Source: Acidobacteriaceae bacterium (GTDB taxonomy: Bacteria; Acidobacteriota; Terriglobia; Terriglobales; Acidobacteriaceae). Taken from it: 33,844 nt of DNA. A program made the translations under genes and the position numbers. The stretch covers positions 1-33,844 of the forward strand of contig JASHOY010000109.1 of the NCBI GenBank assembly GCA_030038435.1, written 5' to 3'. The notes under the pieces were generated by a model. The model worked only from the letters and a program-made list of their open reading frames with translations. It searched no databases and was not told the DNA's origin. Position 1 is the stretch's first letter. Each line of letters begins with the position of its first letter. Below are positions 7,594 to 15,775 of the stretch, piece after piece.

Positions 7594-9101
7594 TGTTGGC
7601 CTGGACAATCTATCTCTCGTTTGCCGGAGCGCTCGTCGAGGCGCTGTTGCCCAGGGGCAAGACGGACGCGGCGCGCTTTTTGGCGCTGGCCTTCTCAATC
7701 GCTGCACTGGTATTGGCGCTTTTCGGCTTCATCAACGGTTGGGGTCACGGGCTTTACATCCTTGTTGACGCGCCGTGGGTGCCCTCGATGGGCATTCACT
7801 ACATGCTCGCCGCCGACGGCATCAGCCGCGTGCTGGTGCTGCTCACCGGCCTCGCCGCGGTGGCCGGCGTGCTCTTCAGTTGGAATATCGAGCACCGCAC
7901 CAATCAGTTCTTCGCCTTCTACCTCGCACTCATCGGTGGTGTCTTCGGCGTCTTCCTCAGCTTCGATTTCTTCCTGCTCTTCGTCTTCTACGAAATCGCC
8001 ATCGTCCCCAAATATTTCCTCATTGCCATCTGGGGTTCGACGCGCCGCGAGTACGGCGCCATGAAGCTGGCGCTCTACTCCTTCGTCGGATCGGCCATGG
8101 TGCTCATCGGCTTGCTCGCCGCCTACGCCACTTCAGGCAGCCATTCCACCGGTCTGATTCAACTTGCGCACGCCAACTTTCCCGTCAGCTTCCAGATGTG
8201 GTGCTTCCCGCTGGTCTTCATCGGCTTCGCCATTCTCGCCGGCATGTGGCCCTTCCATACCTGGGCGCCCACCGGCCACGTCGCCGCGCCCACCGCCGCA
8301 TCTATGCTGCTCGCCGGCGTGGTCATGAAGCTGGGCGCGTACGGCTGCCTGCGCGTGGCCATGGGGCTGTTTCCTCACGGCCTCGACCCCTGGGGATTCA
8401 GCTTTATCGGCATCGGCTCCTGGCGCGACGTCTTCGCCATCCTGGCCATGATTGGCATTGTCTACGGGGCGCTGGTCGCCCTGGTGCAGAGCGACTTCAA
8501 ATTCGTCATCGGCTACTCCAGTGTCAGCCACATGGGCCTCGTGATCCTCGGCCTGATGACACTCAATCAGATCGGACTCACCGGCGCCGTCTTCCAGATG
8601 TTCTCGCACGGCATTCTCGCAGGACTGCTCTTCGCCATTGTCGGCCGCATCGTTTACGAGCGCACGCACACGCGTCAGCTTGCCGACCTCGAAGGCATGC
8701 ATTTATCCAAGCGCCTGCCGTTCGCTGCGTGGGCCTTCGTCATCGCCGGTGCGGCTTCAATGGGACTGCCCGGTTTTTCCGGCTTCATCGCCGAACTGCA
8801 GGTGATCATCGGCTCCTGGGAGGCCGACCCGTGGTGGACGATCTCCATCGGCGTCGGCATCGTGGTCGCCATTTCCTACACCTGGCGCGCGCTGCAAAAG
8901 GCATTCTTCAGCGACAAAACGCCTACCGTGCACGTGCTCGAAGGAGAACACGCGCACGCACTCCAGCCCATCACCTGGCCTGAAGTTGCTGGCTTCACCC
9001 TGCTTGCGGCAACAAGCCTTGCGGTCGGACTTTATCCGCGTATTTTGCTCGGCGCCATTGAGCCGGCCATTCACACCATGCTCGCGGGAGGGTTGCGATG
9101 A
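7593..9101 (+). CDS. Second NuoM-like antiporter subunit (NuoM2), TM7 Lys replaced by Leu
   Basis: This 502-residue NuoM-family membrane protein follows nuoM1 with a TGATG overlap. Family residues kept are Glu134 (VFYEIAIVP), Lys246 (VVMKLGAYG) and Glu401 (GFIAELQV). In TM7, GFAILAGMWPFHTWAP aligns without gaps to GFAVKVPMIPFHTWLP of NuoM1, placing Leu215 where the central pump lysine is expected. The C-terminal half is close in style to ordinary NuoM (QMFSHGILAGLLF, IVYERTHTR). It is most likely an additional antiporter module in an enlarged complex I membrane arm. Whether it pumps by the usual lysine network, by an altered one, or acts as a spacer cannot be told from sequence. Confidence 0.92.
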   Translation: MLAWTIYLSFAGALVEALLPRGKTDAARFLALAFSIAALVLALFGFINGWGHGLYILVDAPWVPSMGIHYMLAADGISRVLVLLTGLAAVAGVLFSWNIEHRTNQFFAFYLALIGGVFGVFLSFDFFLLFVFYEIAIVPKYFLIAIWGSTRREYGAMKLALYSFVGSAMVLIGLLAAYATSGSHSTGLIQLAHANFPVSFQMWCFPLVFIGFAILAGMWPFHTWAPTGHVAAPTAASMLLAGVVMKLGAYGCLRVAMGLFPHGLDPWGFSFIGIGSWRDVFAILAMIGIVYGALVALVQSDFKFVIGYSSVSHMGLVILGLMTLNQIGLTGAVFQMFSHGILAGLLFAIVGRIVYERTHTRQLADLEGMHLSKRLPFAAWAFVIAGAASMGLPGFSGFIAELQVIIGSWEADPWWTISIGVGIVVAISYTWRALQKAFFSDKTPTVHVLEGEHAHALQPITWPEVAGFTLLAATSLAVGLYPRILLGAIEPAIHTMLAGGLR

Positions 9102-10642
9102 ACTACGCCGAGCTCTTCCGCGCCACGCTGCCCGAGACGGTGCTGGAAATCGCATCGCTGGTGGTGCTGGTCGTCGATCTCGCCTTCCTGCGCAAATCCT
9201 CGCTGCAATTGCGAGCCGCCATCGCCGCGCTTCTCGGCGTCGCCGGATGCGCCATCGGCCTCTGGGCCATTCAGCTTGAACCCGCCGGCGGATTCAGCTA
9301 CGCCGGCTCTTTGCTCTTAAATGTCGGCGGCTACACGGGCGTCGCGCAAGCCGCCATCCTCGCCCTCACCGCGCTTACTCTGCTCCTGCTTATTGACTCC
9401 GGCTTCACGCTGCACATCGGCGAATTTGTCGCCATCATGCTCATGTCCGCGGCCGGCGGCCTGCTCATCTCCGCTGCCCAGGACCTGCTTGTCATCTTCG
9501 TCGGACTCGAGCTGCTCTCGCTCGGCCTCTACATCCTCACCGCGTTTGCCAAGCGCTCCGACAAAAGCGCCGAATCCGCCATCAAATACTACCTGTTCGG
9601 CGGCATGTCGGCGGCGTTCCTGCTCTTCGGCTTCAGTTATCTCTACGGCTTAACTGGCTCAACCAACTTGCATGAGATTGCGCTCGCTGCAGCCGTCTCC
9701 CCCGCTGCCAGCGCCACTCCACTGCTTTACGTCGCCTTGGTCATGGTCACCGCCGGGCTTGGCTTCAAAGTCGCCGCGGTTCCCTTCCATCTCTGGGCGC
9801 CCGATACTTATGAAGGCGCGCCGGCGCCGGGCGCTGCATTTATCGCCTCCGTTTCCAAGGTCGCCAGTTTCGCTCTGCTCATCGGCATCGGAACGGCGTT
9901 TCTCCATATCTTCGACAATATCCATCGTGGCATTTTGTTCACTCGCGTCGTCGGCCGCTTTGGAGATTCCTCGCGCTATCTTGGCCTTGCCGAACCGTGG
10001 ATGCTCATCCTCGTCATCCTCGCCGTCGCCTCCATGTTCCTCGGCAACCTGGCTGCGCTGGTCCAGGGCAGCGTCCGCCGTCTCCTCGCCTACTCCGCCG
10101 TAGCCCACGCCGGCTACATCCTGCTCGGCCTCGCCTACTTTTCCTACGGCCCGCGCAGCACCGAAGCCATCCTCTACTACGTCCTCACCTACGGCCTAAC
10201 CACCGTCGGGGCATTCGCCGTCATCGATATCGTCGAGCGCGCCACCGGCAGCGACCGCATGGAAGCCTTTCTCGGCCTGCACAAGCGCAATCCGCTGCTC
10301 GCTGCAGTGCTGCTCATTCTCTTCCTCTCGCTGGCGGGTATCCCACCACTGGTCGGCTTCTGGGCCAAATTCAACCTCTTCGCGGCAGTGCTCCAGGTTT
10401 CGCGCGGAGTCGTCCCCTTCGCGGTCGTCGCCCTGGCGGTTGCCTTCAGCGCCGTCTCGCTCTACTACTATTTGCAGGTGTTGAAGCGCGCCTACGTGAT
10501 GCCGGCCGTGGATGAATCGCCCCTCGGCGTGCATCCTGTCACGCTGCTGGTATTGCTCGCAGTGGCCGCCGGCGTTCTTGTTCTGGGCTGCTTCCCCGCC
10601 TTGCTAGGCGGCTGGATCCACGGATTTTTCGCGGCGATCTGA
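9098..10642 (+). CDS. nuoN: NADH-quinone oxidoreductase subunit N (NuoN)
   Basis: NuoN is the antiporter-like subunit nearest the quinone module. The 514 residues include the pump residues Glu138 (FVGLELLSLGLY), Lys224 (LGFKVAAVPFHLWAPDTYEG), Lys254 (SVSKVASF) and Lys424 (GFWAKFNL). The start overlaps the NuoM2 stop by four bases (ATGA). It closes the operon. Its last 39 bases overlap the 3' end of the convergent protease gene on the minus strand, and no clear intrinsic terminator follows. Confidence 0.96.
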   Translation: MNYAELFRATLPETVLEIASLVVLVVDLAFLRKSSLQLRAAIAALLGVAGCAIGLWAIQLEPAGGFSYAGSLLLNVGGYTGVAQAAILALTALTLLLLIDSGFTLHIGEFVAIMLMSAAGGLLISAAQDLLVIFVGLELLSLGLYILTAFAKRSDKSAESAIKYYLFGGMSAAFLLFGFSYLYGLTGSTNLHEIALAAAVSPAASATPLLYVALVMVTAGLGFKVAAVPFHLWAPDTYEGAPAPGAAFIASVSKVASFALLIGIGTAFLHIFDNIHRGILFTRVVGRFGDSSRYLGLAEPWMLILVILAVASMFLGNLAALVQGSVRRLLAYSAVAHAGYILLGLAYFSYGPRSTEAILYYVLTYGLTTVGAFAVIDIVERATGSDRMEAFLGLHKRNPLLAAVLLILFLSLAGIPPLVGFWAKFNLFAAVLQVSRGVVPFAVVALAVAFSAVSLYYYLQVLKRAYVMPAVDESPLGVHPVTLLVLLAVAAGVLVLGCFPALLGGWIHGFFAAI

Positions 10643-11068
10643 GCTAATTCTCTCCGGCGAAATTGCACCCGCTCCCGATAATGGGTACAGCGCCGGGTTC
10701 AGTGAATTCGACTTGGATGACTCGCGCAAAAGTCCAAGGATGCGTTCGCCATCTGAGCCCGGAATGGGTAGCAGATTGCAAACTCCACAACACAGGTTGG
10801 CCAGGCCGAAGATCGGTGACCAGGCCCAGAACGCAATCAGCAGAAGATTTGCCGCCGGGCCGGCCGCAGAGACCACCACGTTTTTGCCCGGCGGTCCTGC
10901 TTCCCGCACCGTGTACATCCCTTTCCATCCCAGGCCCACGCGCTTCACCCTCAGGCCCACTCCCAATGCTGCGCAGAGATGACCGACTTCGTGCAGCGCC
11001 ATTGCCAACAGCCCGAAAAAGGCGCCTTTCACGACGGGAAAAAACCAGTACAGGTCAACTCCGTGCAA
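10604..11068 (-). CDS. Small M50-like membrane metalloprotease
   Basis: This short membrane protein (154 residues) has the zinc-protease motif HEVGH at about 26-30 in a hydrophobic helix, and NLLPIPGSDGERI at about 97-109. The latter resembles the NxxPxPxxDG motif that supplies the third zinc ligand in site-2 proteases (M50, SpoIVFB/RseP type). AAGPAANLLL is also typical. Members cleave other proteins within the membrane. The start is a TTG at 11068 with GGGAGG six bases upstream. The core is compact and the C-terminal 40 residues look disordered. The 3' end overlaps nuoN by 39 bases on the opposite strand. The substrate cannot be inferred. Confidence 0.8.
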   Translation of the reverse strand: MHGVDLYWFFPVVKGAFFGLLAMALHEVGHLCAALGVGLRVKRVGLGWKGMYTVREAGPPGKNVVVSAAGPAANLLLIAFWAWSPIFGLANLCCGVCNLLPIPGSDGERILGLLRESSKSNSLNPALYPLSGAGAISPERISSDRREKSVDPAA

Positions 11069-11382
11069 TCGCGGCCTCCCTTCCTTCGCTGCACTTTACG
11101 ATGCCATATCGACCCCGCCTGTCACGCGTCGTTTGGCAAGATTCCGGTTACCATTGACTACACTCAATTCCATTCCGTGCCTGATCCCAAAAGGGTTCCG
11201 AGGCGCGCCCAAAACGGCACTTTTTTATTGACTGATTCGGCCAATCTCAACCTGATCCGGCGCTTTGGCATCCCCGTGGCCGAACTCATACGGGACACGA
11301 TCTTACAGCCCGTCCTGACTATCGAAGCGGCGCCGGGCTGACGGTATCGACGGAGTCGGAGAAACCAATCTGGATTACGTCT
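11069..11382. other. Intergenic stretch without a convincing gene
   Basis: This lies between the protease start and the malQ stop, both on the minus strand. A plus-strand frame is open to 11341 and ends in an oddly protein-like tail (SANLNLIRRFGIPVAEL). It has no credible start or ribosome site, and its first part runs over the protease gene. It may be a decayed gene remnant. No terminator hairpin with a T-run is evident. Confidence 0.5.
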
Positions 11383-12897
11383 TCACAGTGGGTCGTTGTC
11401 GCGATCCGTAACCTCGATCAGCGCCGCAAGCCGATCCGCCAGTTCGGATGTCCAGCAGCCCGCGGGCGCACGCCAGCTCCAATTGCCATCGGCAACGGCG
11501 GGCGTATTCATGCGCGCTTCCGAACCGAGCTCGAGGACATCCTGCGCCGGCACCACAACCACTTGCGCTGCACTGGCCTCAACGGCGCGGACCAGCGGCC
11601 AAACCGGGCGATCTTTGACTGGGCCTACATAGGCCTCCACAGCCGCGCGTTCGCCTTCACCGGCGGTGCGCCACCAGCCCTGCGTGGTATCGTTGTCGTG
11701 GGTTCCGGTATAGGCCACGGTGGCCGGCTCCATCCGGTGCGGGAGATGAATGTGCGCGCTCTTGTCGCCGAAGCCGAATTGCACTACCTTCATGCCCGGC
11801 ACTCCCAGTTCCAGTCGCAGCGTTTCCACTTCCGGCGTAATCAAACCCAGGTCCTCGGCCACCAACGGCAGGGGGCCAAGGACGGTTTCCAGCGCATGAA
11901 AAAGCTTGAGGCCAGGCGCCTTCACCCATTCGCCATTCACGGCCGTTTCCTCGGCGGCGGGAATCGCCCAGTATGCCTCGAAGCCTCGAAAATGGTCGAG
12001 GCGCACTACATCGTATAGCTCCACGGCGCGGCGGATGCGGTCGACCCACCAGTCGAAGTCTCGCGATTCGAGCACGTCCCAGCGATAAAGTGGATTGCCC
12101 CAGCGTTGACCGGTGGCAGAAAAGTAATCTGGCGGAACGCCCGCCACGCGAAGCGGCTTGAGTTCCTCATCCAGTTCGAACAACCCGGGGTGAACCCAGA
12201 CGTCGGCCGAATCCATATTCACGAAAATGGCCACATCTCCGACGACGCGAATCGCGTGTTCTGCCGCGGCGTTGCGCAGCATTTGCCACTGCCGCGCGAA
12301 CGCGAATTGCAAGGCTTTAATCCGGCCGAGCGCTTCGGCGTGAACCGCAGCCGCTTCGGCGATTGCTTGCGGCTCGCGGCGGCGCAGCGGCGCAGGCCAT
12401 TGGCCCCACGCGGCGGTTCCGAATTCGCGGCAGAGCTGGGTAAAGAGGGCGTAATCGTCCAGCCATCCCGCTTGCACGCGGCAAAACTCTTGGAAGGCGC
12501 TCCACTGATCCGCAAAAGCAGCATCTTTCCCGCCGCGGCGGAGGAACCCGGCAGCGGCTTCGTGAAGCAGGGGAATCTTCCCCTCTTCGACAGCGCCGAA
12601 ATCAACCGCGCTGCCGGGCGCGGCAAGGTTTGCGATACGTTCCGGCGCGATCCAGCCCCATCCCGCAAGCAATTCCACGCTGATCAGCGCCGGGTTGCCT
12701 GCAAACGCCGAAGATGCCGCATAAGGGGAATTGCCGAAAGCCGTCGGCCCGAGGGGCAAAACCTGCCAGACGTGTTGTTTTGCGCGCGCAAGAAAATCTA
12801 CAAACTCATAGGCAGCAGGGCCCAGGTCTCCGATTCCGCCCGGCGACGCCAACGATGTAATGTGCTGTAAGATTCCCGATGACCGCTGGAATTGCAT
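11383..12897 (-). CDS. malQ: 4-alpha-glucanotransferase (amylomaltase, GH77)
   Basis: MalQ transfers alpha-1,4-glucan segments between maltodextrins in cytoplasmic glycogen and maltose metabolism. The 504 residues show the GH77 signatures: RSSGILQHITSLASPGGIGDLG at the N-terminus, the nucleophile Asp301 in VVRLDHFRGF, the acid/base Glu348 in LVAEDLG, and Asp401 in YTGTHDNDTTQGWW. DYFSATGQRWGNPLYRW is also characteristic. The length is typical of short-type amylomaltases. No Shine-Dalgarno sequence is visible before the ATG; a -10-like GATAAT sits only a few bases upstream, so the mRNA may be leaderless. It is divergent from the GH2 gene, with about 118 bases between the starts. Confidence 0.96.
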   Translation of the reverse strand: MQFQRSSGILQHITSLASPGGIGDLGPAAYEFVDFLARAKQHVWQVLPLGPTAFGNSPYAASSAFAGNPALISVELLAGWGWIAPERIANLAAPGSAVDFGAVEEGKIPLLHEAAAGFLRRGGKDAAFADQWSAFQEFCRVQAGWLDDYALFTQLCREFGTAAWGQWPAPLRRREPQAIAEAAAVHAEALGRIKALQFAFARQWQMLRNAAAEHAIRVVGDVAIFVNMDSADVWVHPGLFELDEELKPLRVAGVPPDYFSATGQRWGNPLYRWDVLESRDFDWWVDRIRRAVELYDVVRLDHFRGFEAYWAIPAAEETAVNGEWVKAPGLKLFHALETVLGPLPLVAEDLGLITPEVETLRLELGVPGMKVVQFGFGDKSAHIHLPHRMEPATVAYTGTHDNDTTQGWWRTAGEGERAAVEAYVGPVKDRPVWPLVRAVEASAAQVVVVPAQDVLELGSEARMNTPAVADGNWSWRAPAGCWTSELADRLAALIEVTDRDNDPL

Positions 12898-12954
12898 ATC
12901 TAATTATCGACGTTTGCCGCGCTTTCGCGTTTATGTTCACTTCAATGGAGCAGC

Positions 12955-12960
12955 TATAAT
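12955..12960 (+). promoter_or_regulatory. Candidate -10 box (TATAAT) for the GH2 gene
   Basis: A perfect TATAAT lies about 56 bases before the preferred TTG start of the glycosidase, in the short divergent region shared with malQ. No good -35 hexamer stands at the usual spacing, so the call rests on the -10 alone. Confidence 0.35.
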
Positions 12961-13015
12961 CCCTGTGATCCGCTCACCAGGCGGTTTTAACGAAACGAAA
13001 CTGAGAGAGCAACTG

Positions 13016-15697
13016 TTGAAAAAGCTAATTGGCCACGCCCTCATTGCTCAAGTTGTATGTACGCTCATCGTCTTCGCCGCGGCGCATCCCGCTGACTGCC
13101 AGGCGCCACACTCCGTTGACCTCGACACGGGCTGGCAGATGCAGTTTGCCAACAAGGTGCCGCAAAGCGCTGCCCAAATCGCATCCTCTGGTTTCGATGC
13201 GAGCGGATGGTACGCAGCTACGGTGCCGGGAACGGCGTTGACCACATTGGTTGACAACCATGTCTTTCCCGAGCCGCTTTACGGCGAGAATATCCGACAG
13301 GAAGTCATTCCCGACGGGCTGGCATACGAATCCTACTGGTACCGCACCACCATCGCCATTCCCAGGTCCTATCAAGGCCAGCGTGTATGGCTGAACTTTG
13401 ACGGAATCAATTTTTCCGCCGACGTCTGGGTGAACGGCGCAAAGGCGGGAACGATTCGCGGCGCGTTTATCCGCGGCGTCTTCGACATCACCTCCCACGT
13501 CACTCCAGGAAGCGATGCCGTCGTGGCCGTGCTGGTCTCGCCGCAACCGCATCCGGGCGCACCGCATCTACACACGGTCCGCTTGGGCATCGGACCCAAT
13601 GGGGGCCTGAGTTCCATCGACGGACCCACGTTTCTCTCCACCATCGGCTGGGACTGGCTGCCCACCATTCCCGACCGCGACACCGGCATCTGGCAGAAGG
13701 TGTATCTCTCCGCAACCGGGCCGGTAACCATCAACAATCCATTCGTCGTAACCGACCTACCGCTGCCGCGCACCGATTCCGCGGAGCTCACCGTGCAGGC
13801 GACACTCGAAAATGTAATGTCCCAGCCCGAGCAGGGTGAACTCGATGGCGAGATCGGCAAAATCAGGTTTACCAAAACCGTGGAGCTGGCGCCCCATGCC
13901 ACCCAACACGTCAGCTTCGATGCGCAAAACACGCCGGTCCTGCACATTGCGAATCCGCGGCTGTGGTGGCCGAATGGCTACGGGCCGCAGAATCTTTACT
14001 CGCTGCACTTCAGCTTCAAAATCGGCAGCGACATATCCGACCAGCAGAATGTGACCTTCGGGATTCGCAAGATCACTTACACGGTTCCCGGTTCGAACAC
14101 GCTTACCATATCCGTCAATGGCGTTCCCATATTCATTCGCGGCGGCGACTGGGGCCTCGACGAGGCGCTGAAGCGCGAGCCACGCGCGCGCCTTGACGCT
14201 CAGATCCATCTCCACCAGCTGGCGCATCTCAATCTGATTCGCAACTGGGTGGGCCAAAGCACCAGCGAAGATTTCTACGAGTTGTGCGACAAGTACGGCA
14301 TCCTGGTGTGGGACGAGTTCTTCCAGCCCAATCCCAATGACGGCCCCGATCCCGATGACGTCGCCACCTATCTAGCCAACGTGCGCGACAAGATACTGCG
14401 CTTCCGCAATCATCCCTCGATTGCGCTGTGGTGCGCCCGCAACGAGGGCGACCCGCCGCCGGAACTCGATCAGCCACTGCGCAAAATGCTCGCCGAGCTC
14501 GATCCCACGCGGCTCTATCAGCCCAGCTCGACTAGCGGCCATGGCGTGCGCTCGCACGGGCCTTATTACTGGCGCGTTCCCCGCGATTACTACCGTGTAA
14601 CCGATGATTTTTTCAAAACCGAAACCGGCAGTGTGTCGGTTCCCACCTTGGAATCGATTCACGCCATGATGCCCGCGAAAGATTGGAACTCGATCAATGA
14701 TGACTGGGCCGAACATGATTTTGCCCGCGGCAACTCCGGCGCCGACAAGTTCCCTGCGGAGATTGCCGACCGCTACGGCCCCTTCCGCAACCTGGCCGAT
14801 TTTGTGCGCAAGGCGCAGATGGCCGACTACGAGGCCTTCCGCGCCATGTACGAGGGTCGAAATGCATTGCTGTTCAGTCCCGCCACCGCGGTCATCACAT
14901 GGATGAGCAATCCCGCTCAACCCAGCTTTGTCTGGCAGATTTACGACTATTACCTGGAGCCGTTCGCTTCCTATTTCGCCGTAATGCACGCGTCGGAGAT
15001 GGTTCACATCCAGTTTAACCAGGCGGATGACGAGCTGCAGGTGATTAACAATCTGCCCCGGCCGCTTAGCGGCGCCACGGCGCACGTTGCCATCTACAAT
15101 CTCGATGGCTCGCAGGCTGCCCAATACGATGTGCCCGTGAATGCACCGGCAGAATCCGCCACAAACCTCGGGGAGGTGAAATTTCCGACAACTCTCACCC
15201 AGGTTCATTTCATCGATCTCACCCTCCGCGCAACCGACGGCAGCGCCATCTCGAAGAACTTCTACTGGCGCGCGCTCCCGGCGCAGCCTGACGATTATCA
15301 GGATTTACAGAAGATGCCCATGGTCACTCTCGATCTGCATGCAAAACAGAGGGACTCGGGCGGCGAGCGCGTCATTACCGTGACTCTGCACAATCCCACG
15401 CAGCAGATTGCATTGATGGCGCACGTGCAGTTGCGGCAGGACTCGGGCGAGCGTGTGCTTCCCGCCTTTTACAGCGACGATTACATTTCACTACTTCCCG
15501 GCGAGACCAAAACCATCGTCATTCATGCTGCGTTAAGCGATTTTCAAGGACAGAATGCAGTGATTGACCTGGATGGCTGGAACACGACCGTGGCTCCGGC
15601 AAAGTCGGGCGGCGTGACCATCGAGCCAGATCGCGATGCGGAGCCGGAATTGCAGCCGGCAACAGGCTTTGCCGTGCAGACCACCGGTCTGCGGTGA
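13016..15697 (+). CDS. Secreted glycoside hydrolase family 2 protein (beta-mannosidase / exo-glucosaminidase-like)
   Basis: This is a large secreted beta-glycosidase of about 893 residues. A TTG start at 13016 (GAGAG just upstream) gives a signal peptide beginning with two Lys, with a hydrophobic core and an Ala/Cys-rich cleavage region near residue 30. An in-frame GTG at 12965 is the alternative. The order is GH2 sugar-binding jelly roll (FDASGWYAATVPGT, YWYRTTIAIP, FDGINFSADVWVNG), immunoglobulin-like domain, then TIM barrel. In the barrel RNEGD supplies the acid/base Glu477 and KTETGSVSVPTLES the probable nucleophile Glu536. About 200 residues of beta-rich C-terminal domains follow. The layout resembles exo-beta-glucosaminidases and beta-mannosidases; the substrate is unproven. 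Product release in the periplasm or outside would fit polysaccharide use. Confidence 0.87.
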   Translation: MKKLIGHALIAQVVCTLIVFAAAHPADCQAPHSVDLDTGWQMQFANKVPQSAAQIASSGFDASGWYAATVPGTALTTLVDNHVFPEPLYGENIRQEVIPDGLAYESYWYRTTIAIPRSYQGQRVWLNFDGINFSADVWVNGAKAGTIRGAFIRGVFDITSHVTPGSDAVVAVLVSPQPHPGAPHLHTVRLGIGPNGGLSSIDGPTFLSTIGWDWLPTIPDRDTGIWQKVYLSATGPVTINNPFVVTDLPLPRTDSAELTVQATLENVMSQPEQGELDGEIGKIRFTKTVELAPHATQHVSFDAQNTPVLHIANPRLWWPNGYGPQNLYSLHFSFKIGSDISDQQNVTFGIRKITYTVPGSNTLTISVNGVPIFIRGGDWGLDEALKREPRARLDAQIHLHQLAHLNLIRNWVGQSTSEDFYELCDKYGILVWDEFFQPNPNDGPDPDDVATYLANVRDKILRFRNHPSIALWCARNEGDPPPELDQPLRKMLAELDPTRLYQPSSTSGHGVRSHGPYYWRVPRDYYRVTDDFFKTETGSVSVPTLESIHAMMPAKDWNSINDDWAEHDFARGNSGADKFPAEIADRYGPFRNLADFVRKAQMADYEAFRAMYEGRNALLFSPATAVITWMSNPAQPSFVWQIYDYYLEPFASYFAVMHASEMVHIQFNQADDELQVINNLPRPLSGATAHVAIYNLDGSQAAQYDVPVNAPAESATNLGEVKFPTTLTQVHFIDLTLRATDGSAISKNFYWRALPAQPDDYQDLQKMPMVTLDLHAKQRDSGGERVITVTLHNPTQQIALMAHVQLRQDSGERVLPAFYSDDYISLLPGETKTIVIHAALSDFQGQNAVIDLDGWNTTVAPAKSGGVTIEPDRDAEPELQPATGFAVQTTGLR

Positions 15698-15724
15698 GCA
15701 ACGCCTTGCGCAAACGCAAAATGA

Positions 15725-15746
15725 CCCGCTTCTCCATCGAAGCGGG
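15725..15746. terminator. Hairpin between convergent GH2 and ppiD-like genes
   Basis: CCCGCTTC at 15725-15732 and GAAGCGGG at 15739-15746 form a perfect 8-bp GC-rich stem with a 6-base loop, about 28 bases after the GH2 stop and 30 bases after the convergent gene's stop. There is no long T-run on either side (CCGCTTTGC on the plus strand, TCATTTTG on the minus strand). It is a plausible bidirectional terminator of the weak-U type. Confidence 0.65.
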
Positions 15747-15775
15747 CCGCTTTGCTCACTTCGTTGTCCTTCGCC

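Noticed and set aside
10979..11341. Plus-strand open frame between the protease and malQ
   Set aside because: Its start lies inside the protease gene and there is no ribosome site; only its last 35 residues look protein-like, so at most it is a relic.
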